A stretch of DNA of 45,895 nt from Pseudomonadota bacterium. Its GTDB lineage: Bacteria > Pseudomonadota > Alphaproteobacteria > Rickettsiales > UBA6187. This document shows positions 40,742 to 45,895 of this stretch, piece after piece (positions within the stretch are counted from its first letter, which is position 1; each line of letters begins with the position of its first letter). The translations under genes were made by a program, and so were the position numbers. Under the pieces are notes generated by a model, which saw only the letters and a program-made list of their open reading frames with translations, ran no database searches and was not told where the DNA came from. The stretch lies in assembly GCA_027620075.1 (NCBI GenBank), contig JAQCEY010000012.1, positions 1 through 45,895 of the forward strand, read 5' to 3'.

Positions 40742-43390
40742 TTACAACTTCTCCTTCAATCTATATAAAAGCTCCAGTGCCTCTCTTGGAGCTAGGTTGT
40801 CAATGTCGGTTTGCTCTAATATTTCTTCTACTTCTGAAATATGTTGTTCATTTTCATTACTTGCCTGATTCGAGAAAAACAGCGGCAGGTCTTCGGCTAA
40901 TTTAACTTTTGCACTGCCTGTATCGGATTCTTGCAAGGTATGCAATACTTGTTCCGCCCTTTTTATTACCGCTTTTGGAATTCCGGCAAGCTTGGCTACA
41001 TGTATTCCGTATGAGCGATCGGCAGCACCCGATATAACTTCATGCATGAATATAACATCTCCCTCCCATTCTTTTACTTTCATAGTGTAGCAGACAAGGG
41101 CAGACAGGCTTGCTCTCAATGAGGTCAGTTCGTGGTAGTGAGTAGCAAATAAAGCACGGGATTTATTGCGGTTATGCAGTTGCTCAACAACCGCCCATGC
41201 GATGGATAAGCCGTCATGCGTCGCTGTTCCTCTGCCTATTTCGTCCAATATTACAAGCGAGCGGTCTGTTGCCTGATTCAATATCGTAGCCGTCTCTAGC
41301 ATCTCAACCATAAAAGTTGATTGCCCGCGAGCCAAATCATCAGATGCCCCCACACGGCTGAATAATTTATCAACACAACCGATATGGGCTTCGTCGGCAG
41401 AAACATATGAGCCTATCTGTGCCATTAGAGCTATAATAGCATTTTGCCTTAGATAGGTACTTTTACCTGCCATATTAGGACCGGTTAACAGCCAAAGCCG
41501 TTGGTTTGCTGAAAGATTTACATCATTTGCAACAAATTCTCCGTTCAACTCGCCATTGATATTTGCCTCAACAACAGGGTGACGACCGCCTTTTATATTG
41601 AATTCCAAGGAATCATCAATATGAGGGCGTGTGTAGTTATTTTCTACCGCAACCTGTGCCAGTGCAGACAAAACATCTATTTGTGCAATACTTACCGCCG
41701 CAACCGCTATTTCATTTGCACGCCCCTTTATATCTTCAACTAACTCATTGAATATCATCACTTCCAGCTTTAATGCCTCGTCACGGGAATTTATGATATC
41801 GCTTTCTAATTTACGTAGCTCATCGGTGCTGTAGCGTATAGCACTTGCCAGCGTTTGGCGGTGATTGAATTTAGGGTCTGTTACTTTTGAACTTTGGTTG
41901 GGGGTGACTTCTACGAAATATCCCAAAACCCCGTTTTGAGATATTTTTAAGGTGTTTATTCCTGTTTCTTCACGATATACGTCACGTAGTTCGGTAATCT
42001 TGCTGCGACCGTTGTCACGTAACTGCCTGAACTCATCTAAAGTAGGGTGATAGCCGTTTTTTACATAACCTCCGTCACGAGCCAAAACTCCAACCTCACT
42101 CTTAAGAGCTTCTTGTAACTTATTGATAATAAAATCATGTGAACTAAAGTCATTTAGCTGGTTGTGGATAATATCCGGTGTATCTAACGCACCTGAAAAT
42201 TCTATTATTTCGGTTATTACAGTGGATTCGGCAAGCCCGTCACGTATGGCCGCCAAATCTTTAGGTCCTCCTTTACCTATGCATATTCTGCTTAAAGCAC
42301 GCTCCATATCGGGAACTCTTTTTAAAGTATCCCGTACCTGCTGCCTTACATGCTCATTTTCAATAAAGAATTGTACCCCGTCCAGCTTATTGTTAATCGG
42401 AAGGGCGTTAGTGTATGGGGTTGTAAGGTTATGCAACTGAAGCCTTGAGCCTGCTGCCGTTATTGTGCGGTCAATGATATTTAGCAGGCTGCCTTTTTTT
42501 TCACCTGACATTGTTGAAGTAAGTTCAAGGTTGCGTCTTGTTGAGGCATCTATCTGCATAAAATTCTTTGAAGAGAATTTTTGCGGTGGGTTAAGTCTTG
42601 GTAAAATACCTTTTTGTGTAAGCTCTACATACTCAATCAATGAACCGCATGCGGAAATTTCTGCTGTTGTGAACTTGCCGTAAGAGGCGAGGGACTTCAC
42701 ACCATAAAATTCTTTCAACTTGTTCTCGGTTTTTGCAGGGTCGAACATGCTGGAAACCTGAGGTGATAAAATAGATTTATAATCCCTCAATATCGGCGAA
42801 AGCTCGGCATCTATAAATAATCTGTCCTCAATAAGCAGCTCTTTGGCATTTAGCCTTGCAAGGTCTGACGATATGCTCTCACGTGTAACTGGGCAGGCGT
42901 GAAACTCGCCGGTAGACATGTCTATCCATGCCAACGACATCTTACCTTTTATATCAACTAACGATGCTAAATAATTGGATTCTCTTGCATTTAGTAACGC
43001 ATCTTCTATAAGTGTGCCGGGGGTTATGATGCGGACTACTTCACGCCTTACAACGGATTTATAGCCACGTTTTTTTGCCTCTTCAGGGCTTTCCATCTGT
43101 TCGCATACTGCAACTTTATAACCTGAGTTTATCAGTTTGTGTAAATATGATTCGTAAGAATGGTGCGGAACTCCGCACATAGGTATGTCCTCGCCTTCTT
43201 TTTTCCCGCGTTTGGTAAGGGTTATATCAAGGACTTTGGCGGCTATAACCGCATCATCTAAAAACATTTCATAAAAATCACCCATGCGGTAAAATAATAT
43301 GCAGTCTTTATATTGCTCCTTAACATTCAGAAATTGCTGCATCATCGGTGTGACGGCGGGTGTTTGCTCAGCTATTAATTCTTTTGCCAT
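40742..43390 (-). CDS. mutS: DNA mismatch repair protein MutS
   Basis: MutS recognises mismatches and starts repair. The N-terminal mismatch-binding domain has the FYRMGDFYEMF motif (Phe-x-Glu), followed by the connector, the lever and clamp domains, and the C-terminal ATPase: Walker A LTGPNMAGKSTYLRQ, SRVGASDDLARGQSTFMVEM, Walker B RSLVILDEIGRGTATHDG and the HYHELTSL switch. The C-terminal tail retains a dimer/tetramer-type helix (REALELLYRLKEKL). The start is the ATG at 43390, since GGA lies about 6 nt upstream, although 43396 is also in frame. It has 882 residues, full length. It stands alone, with palindromes on both sides. Confidence 0.96.
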   Translation of the reverse strand: MAKELIAEQTPAVTPMMQQFLNVKEQYKDCILFYRMGDFYEMFLDDAVIAAKVLDITLTKRGKKEGEDIPMCGVPHHSYESYLHKLINSGYKVAVCEQMESPEEAKKRGYKSVVRREVVRIITPGTLIEDALLNARESNYLASLVDIKGKMSLAWIDMSTGEFHACPVTRESISSDLARLNAKELLIEDRLFIDAELSPILRDYKSILSPQVSSMFDPAKTENKLKEFYGVKSLASYGKFTTAEISACGSLIEYVELTQKGILPRLNPPQKFSSKNFMQIDASTRRNLELTSTMSGEKKGSLLNIIDRTITAAGSRLQLHNLTTPYTNALPINNKLDGVQFFIENEHVRQQVRDTLKRVPDMERALSRICIGKGGPKDLAAIRDGLAESTVITEIIEFSGALDTPDIIHNQLNDFSSHDFIINKLQEALKSEVGVLARDGGYVKNGYHPTLDEFRQLRDNGRSKITELRDVYREETGINTLKISQNGVLGYFVEVTPNQSSKVTDPKFNHRQTLASAIRYSTDELRKLESDIINSRDEALKLEVMIFNELVEDIKGRANEIAVAAVSIAQIDVLSALAQVAVENNYTRPHIDDSLEFNIKGGRHPVVEANINGELNGEFVANDVNLSANQRLWLLTGPNMAGKSTYLRQNAIIALMAQIGSYVSADEAHIGCVDKLFSRVGASDDLARGQSTFMVEMLETATILNQATDRSLVILDEIGRGTATHDGLSIAWAVVEQLHNRNKSRALFATHYHELTSLRASLSALVCYTMKVKEWEGDVIFMHEVISGAADRSYGIHVAKLAGIPKAVIKRAEQVLHTLQESDTGSAKVKLAEDLPLFFSNQASNENEQHISEVEEILEQTDIDNLAPREALELLYRLKEKL

Positions 43391-43489
43391 ATGCATTCCA
43401 TAATTGCTTTTTTTCAGGCAAGTTAGCAGTTATCTATTAATTTTTCTAATGGAATCTTGTTTTTTATGAGAGTTTTCAATAAAAATAGA

Positions 43490-43560
43490 TTTTGTCATGC
43501 TGAATTTATTTCAGCATGACAAAAAGTTGAGGATTTCAGTGCTATTTGTACAAAATCTAT
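43490..43560. repeat. GTCATGCTGAA palindrome and repeat tail
   Basis: A near 15-bp stem pairs TTTTGTCATGCTGAA (43490-43504) with its complement at 43510-43524, with a 5-nt loop. The unit from TTTCAGCATG to TACAAAATCTAT (43509-43560) recurs in degenerate form at 6541-6590. It could also terminate transcription from the gene at 43584-43979. Confidence 0.65.
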
Positions 43561-43583
43561 ATTTACCGAACGCTATCTTTTCA

Positions 43584-43979
43584 TTATCTTTGTTTATAGT
43601 TTCCATGCACATGGGCGGCGTATTTTTGAACGTTGTTAACGATATTTTGTTGTGATTCTTTATAAGATTGAAACTCCTGCTCGGCATTTTTATTGTGCTT
43701 GTCGGGATTGGAGTCGTATTTATCTTTTTCAACTCCGTATAATTCATGTATGTTAGCGGAACTCAATAATAACGAACTGTCACTTTCAACTCTTTGCCTC
43801 ATTGTTTCCGGCACGGTATAGAATTTAACATATTTATCTGCTTTGCCGCAATCCTGATTTGTTACGGCTGTTTCAGCCTGCATCATAAAAGAACCGGATG
43901 ATTTATCATCATGTTGGTGTAAGCGGTCGGTTCTATGTTGTTCTAAAATTCTTTTTAAAAAGTTATTTGCCATAAACAT
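43584..43979 (-). CDS. Hypothetical protein downstream of the GDPD gene
   Basis: The 131-residue product starts at ATG 43979 (MFMANNFLKRILEQHR). An ATG at 43973 is equally possible, and no ribosome site decides between them. It is hydrophilic, rich in Asn, Gln, His and Lys, with no membrane segment and no motif I recognise. It ends YAAHVHGNYKQR. It lies 46 bp after the glycerophosphodiesterase-like gene on the same strand and shares its polar, linker-like composition, so the two may be a unit. Function is unknown. Confidence 0.55.
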   Translation of the reverse strand: MFMANNFLKRILEQHRTDRLHQHDDKSSGSFMMQAETAVTNQDCGKADKYVKFYTVPETMRQRVESDSSLLLSSANIHELYGVEKDKYDSNPDKHNKNAEQEFQSYKESQQNIVNNVQKYAAHVHGNYKQR

Positions 43980-44025
43980 AATCGAATCTGATTTTTTACA
44001 TTTTATAATTTTATATAAGTTACCT

Positions 44026-45417
44026 TTATATAGACCTATTGTCCATACTGTTTTCACTATCAAGTTGTTCCTGATATAAATGATGCGGTTTTTTGTATAG
44101 AGCAATACGGTCTTGTTGTGTTGTTTTTTTGTAGCTATCTACCAGATACTCTTTTGCACTTACAATTTGTTCCTTTCCTTCTTTTTGTCGGCTTTGTTCA
44201 ACGATTTTTTGTAGTTCTGAAGGTGTATCGGTCTTTACGAATACGAACGGCTTTTCCCCCTCATCAAAATGACTACCCTGAATATGGGCTATTTTTTGTA
44301 TGTTGTCGATTGCCGGCATCAGGTATTCATGCTCAAAATTTGTTTTTCCATAAGGTGTTACGGCAATATTAACCGGTATTTTGTGACCGCCGTAATAATC
44401 AAGAATTTCATCTCCTATATCCCACAATGACATATCCACTCCGTCAAGCCCTCGGTTGCGACCCGGAATTTCCTGAAGTGTTTTATCAAGCCCAAGCACT
44501 TGTTTGTCCAACTCTTCGGTGTTTAATTTGTGGTCTGTTATTTCATAGGTTGTTTTATCGGCTCCCATATAGGTATGAATAGTAGGCACTCCTAATATTA
44601 AGTTGGCTTCGGGTTGTTTTTTAGCCACATCAAGTAATTCTTGTTTATTAAACGAAAGGAAGTAAATATCTTTATAATCAATCTTTTCTTCATCACTTCT
44701 CATGAAGTTAAACATTGCAAGCTGACTATCTACAAGTTGTCCTGTTCCGATGCCTTTTAGCTCCATATTAAGTTTTACATTCGGTAGACCGGATTCGTGT
44801 CTTTTTATATTTTCCTTAGAAACTTCGGCAAAAAGATTTTGGAGTGTGGGAATTTTTTGATAGTCCCTTTCATATACCGCTTTGTCTTTATCATATATAT
44901 GTTCTCCTGTGTCTAAATCATGATATTTATAAGTGCTATTGTCTATATATTCTTTTGCACTTATGTTTGATATGTCAAAATAATTTTGTACCACTTCAGC
45001 CGTTTTTTTTGAAATTAAATGCTGACCTTCTTCCGGCTGATCGCCGTGTTTCGGGTTTTTAAACAGTGAATATACGGCTAAGTCGTTACTATGGGTAACC
45101 ATCAATTGATTATCGACAGACTTGTAAACATCAAATTCAATGCATTCTACGCCGTCTTTAAAAGCTTTTTTAAATGAAGCCAGAGAGTTTTCCGGTGTTC
45201 TTTCGTCTTCCGGAAGTTCATATTGTGTTTCGTTTGCTCCCGAGCCTCTATGTCCGCTATATATTATTCTTAAAGGTGATGAAGTTTGCTTTTCAGGTTC
45301 ACCGGTATTGCTTATCTCTTCTTTAGCTTCTTCTACCAAAGGTGAGGCGGTATTTTCCACCTGTGTATCAGGTTTTTCTTTGCGAGATTTGCGTCTAAAA
45401 AATTTACGAAATTTCAT
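44026..45417 (-). CDS. Glycerophosphodiester phosphodiesterase-like protein
   Basis: The GDPD TIM-barrel motif set is present: SGHRGSG (His56, Arg57), TPENSLASFKKAF (Glu76, Asn77), ECIEFDVYKS (Glu94, Asp96), MVTHSNDL (His109) and LNMELKG (a later metal-site Glu). Such enzymes split glycerophosphodiesters into glycerol-3-phosphate and an alcohol. The N-terminus is very basic (MKFRKFFRRKSRKEK) and followed by a disordered acidic stretch, with no signal peptide. At 463 residues it is much longer than housekeeping GDPDs (about 250), with charged insertions such as LISKKTAEVVQNYFD. A secreted or host-directed lipid enzyme is possible but inferred only from this odd build. Confidence 0.8.
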   Translation of the reverse strand: MKFRKFFRRKSRKEKPDTQVENTASPLVEEAKEEISNTGEPEKQTSSPLRIIYSGHRGSGANETQYELPEDERTPENSLASFKKAFKDGVECIEFDVYKSVDNQLMVTHSNDLAVYSLFKNPKHGDQPEEGQHLISKKTAEVVQNYFDISNISAKEYIDNSTYKYHDLDTGEHIYDKDKAVYERDYQKIPTLQNLFAEVSKENIKRHESGLPNVKLNMELKGIGTGQLVDSQLAMFNFMRSDEEKIDYKDIYFLSFNKQELLDVAKKQPEANLILGVPTIHTYMGADKTTYEITDHKLNTEELDKQVLGLDKTLQEIPGRNRGLDGVDMSLWDIGDEILDYYGGHKIPVNIAVTPYGKTNFEHEYLMPAIDNIQKIAHIQGSHFDEGEKPFVFVKTDTPSELQKIVEQSRQKEGKEQIVSAKEYLVDSYKKTTQQDRIALYKKPHHLYQEQLDSENSMDNRSI

Positions 45418-45626
45418 TTACATAATGCACTATTGGTTAAAATTTTAATAATACACAAAAAAGCATGTAATGTAAATGTTTTGTAACTTAAGCGGAGCGG
45501 TTTATTTAATTTTTAAATTATGTTAATTGCATAAAAATAAAGAAATTTGCAAAAAACACAAATTAGGGATTGTCTTTTTTACTAAAAACATATATTAACT
45601 CATGCCTTCCTTATGGAAAAAGATGT

Positions 45627-45700
45627 GCGGGTGTAGCTTAGTGGTAAAGCTCCAGCCTTCCAAGCTGGCTACGAGAGTTCGATTCTCTTCACCCGCTCCA
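45627..45700 (+). tRNA. tRNA-Gly(TCC)
   Basis: This is a full cloverleaf: acceptor GCGGGTG pairing with CACCCGC, D-arm TAGCTTAGTGGTAAAGC, anticodon arm CCAGC-CTTCCAA-GCTGG with anticodon TCC, T-arm GAGAGTTCGATTCTCTT, then TCCA at the 3' end (CCA encoded). It lies 105 bp upstream of tuf, a placement conserved in many proteobacteria. Confidence 0.97.
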
Positions 45701-45731
45701 AGGTCGGTTCACCGGCGAGCCGTACCTTTTT
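45701..45731 (+). terminator. Hairpin with T run directly after tRNA-Gly
   Basis: AGGT-CGG pairs with CCG-T-ACCT (one bulged T) around a Gly/Cys-type GC-rich loop and is followed by TTTTT. It would end or attenuate the tRNA transcript before tuf, so tuf would need read-through or its own promoter in 45731-45790. Confidence 0.6.
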
Positions 45732-45805
45732 ACCCATTTAAGTGTAAGTGGTAAGGTTTTTAAAGAATTGTAGGATTTTATTTTTATTGTTGAGGATTTT
45801 ATAGG

Positions 45806-45895
45806 ATGTCTAAGGAGAAATTTGCACGTACAAAGCCGCATTGTAATATCGGAACGATAGGTCACGTTGACCATGGTAAGACCAGTTTGACAGCG
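45806..45895 (+). CDS. tuf: Elongation factor Tu (5' end only)
   Basis: The 30 residues visible begin [20 protein letters not shown] and run into the G1 P-loop GHVDHGKT, diagnostic of EF-Tu, the GTPase that brings aminoacyl-tRNA to the ribosome. GAGGA lies 9 nt before the ATG. The gene is cut off by the window edge. Confidence 0.95.
   Translation, partial: MSKEKFARTKPHCNIGTIGHVDHGKTSLTA

Noticed and set aside
43511-43747. Overlapping minus-strand frame ending in the palindrome
   Set aside because: It shadows the better frame at 43584-43979 and contains the palindrome itself.
1-45895. CRISPR array
   Set aside because: No regularly spaced direct repeats and no cas genes were seen.

Overview
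The window is an AT-rich alphaproteobacterial chromosome segment. The order rluD-rpoH, a 290-residue heat-shock sigma factor, fabD, nth, mutS, anmK and a tRNA-Gly(TCC) leading into tuf all fit that class. Low GC, an ankyrin-repeat protein, broken genes and dispersed palindromes of the GTCATTC / GGCTTGACC kind suggest a Rickettsiales-like or otherwise host-associated lineage. No genus is assigned.

Positions 1-6341 are accessory DNA. A tRNA 3' fragment (41-71) is followed by an IS1595-family element (500-2515) with perfect 25-bp ends. It carries an uncharacterised passenger gene, a possible second small gene, and a transposase split over two frames at a canonical slippery heptamer. Next come a small membrane protein, an outer-membrane beta-barrel gene with an elaborately structured leader, an AT-rich gene-free stretch, and a tyrosine integrase that sits 33 bp from the 3' end of an intact tRNA-Glu(TTC). 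This tRNA is very probably the integration target.

Positions 6342-18930 are mostly housekeeping: a frameshifted pseudopilin, an ArgE-type deacylase, rpoH, rluD, an ankyrin protein whose N-terminus looks like a clan CD cysteine peptidase, nth, fabD, a lytic transglycosylase, a c-di-GMP phosphodiesterase-like protein and anmK. The transglycosylase and AnmK fit peptidoglycan turnover and recycling.

Positions 18936-25460 hold the most striking locus. A type I secretion adaptor and ABC exporter are divergent from a 743-residue flagellin-like protein, which is followed by a FliS-family chaperone. No flagellar export genes are nearby, so a flagellin-like surface protein exported by a type I system with its own chaperone is inferred. 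An intact pseudopilin (25895-26686) and a PilY1-like adhesin (33263-36763), whose von Willebrand A domain is split by an NHL-type propeller, add a type IV pilus-like surface theme.

Positions 27449-30876 contain a Crp/Fnr-type regulator with a Cys-rich tail. It is divergent from a methyltransferase/ATP-grasp fusion overlapped by a 2-oxoglutarate oxygenase gene, and a near-consensus Fnr-type box lies between them. Positions 36904-40412 pair an alpha/beta hydrolase that has a Cys nucleophile with a large GMC oxidoreductase that has a ferredoxin-like Cys motif. The window ends with mutS, a glycerophosphodiesterase-like gene, tRNA-Gly and the start of tuf.
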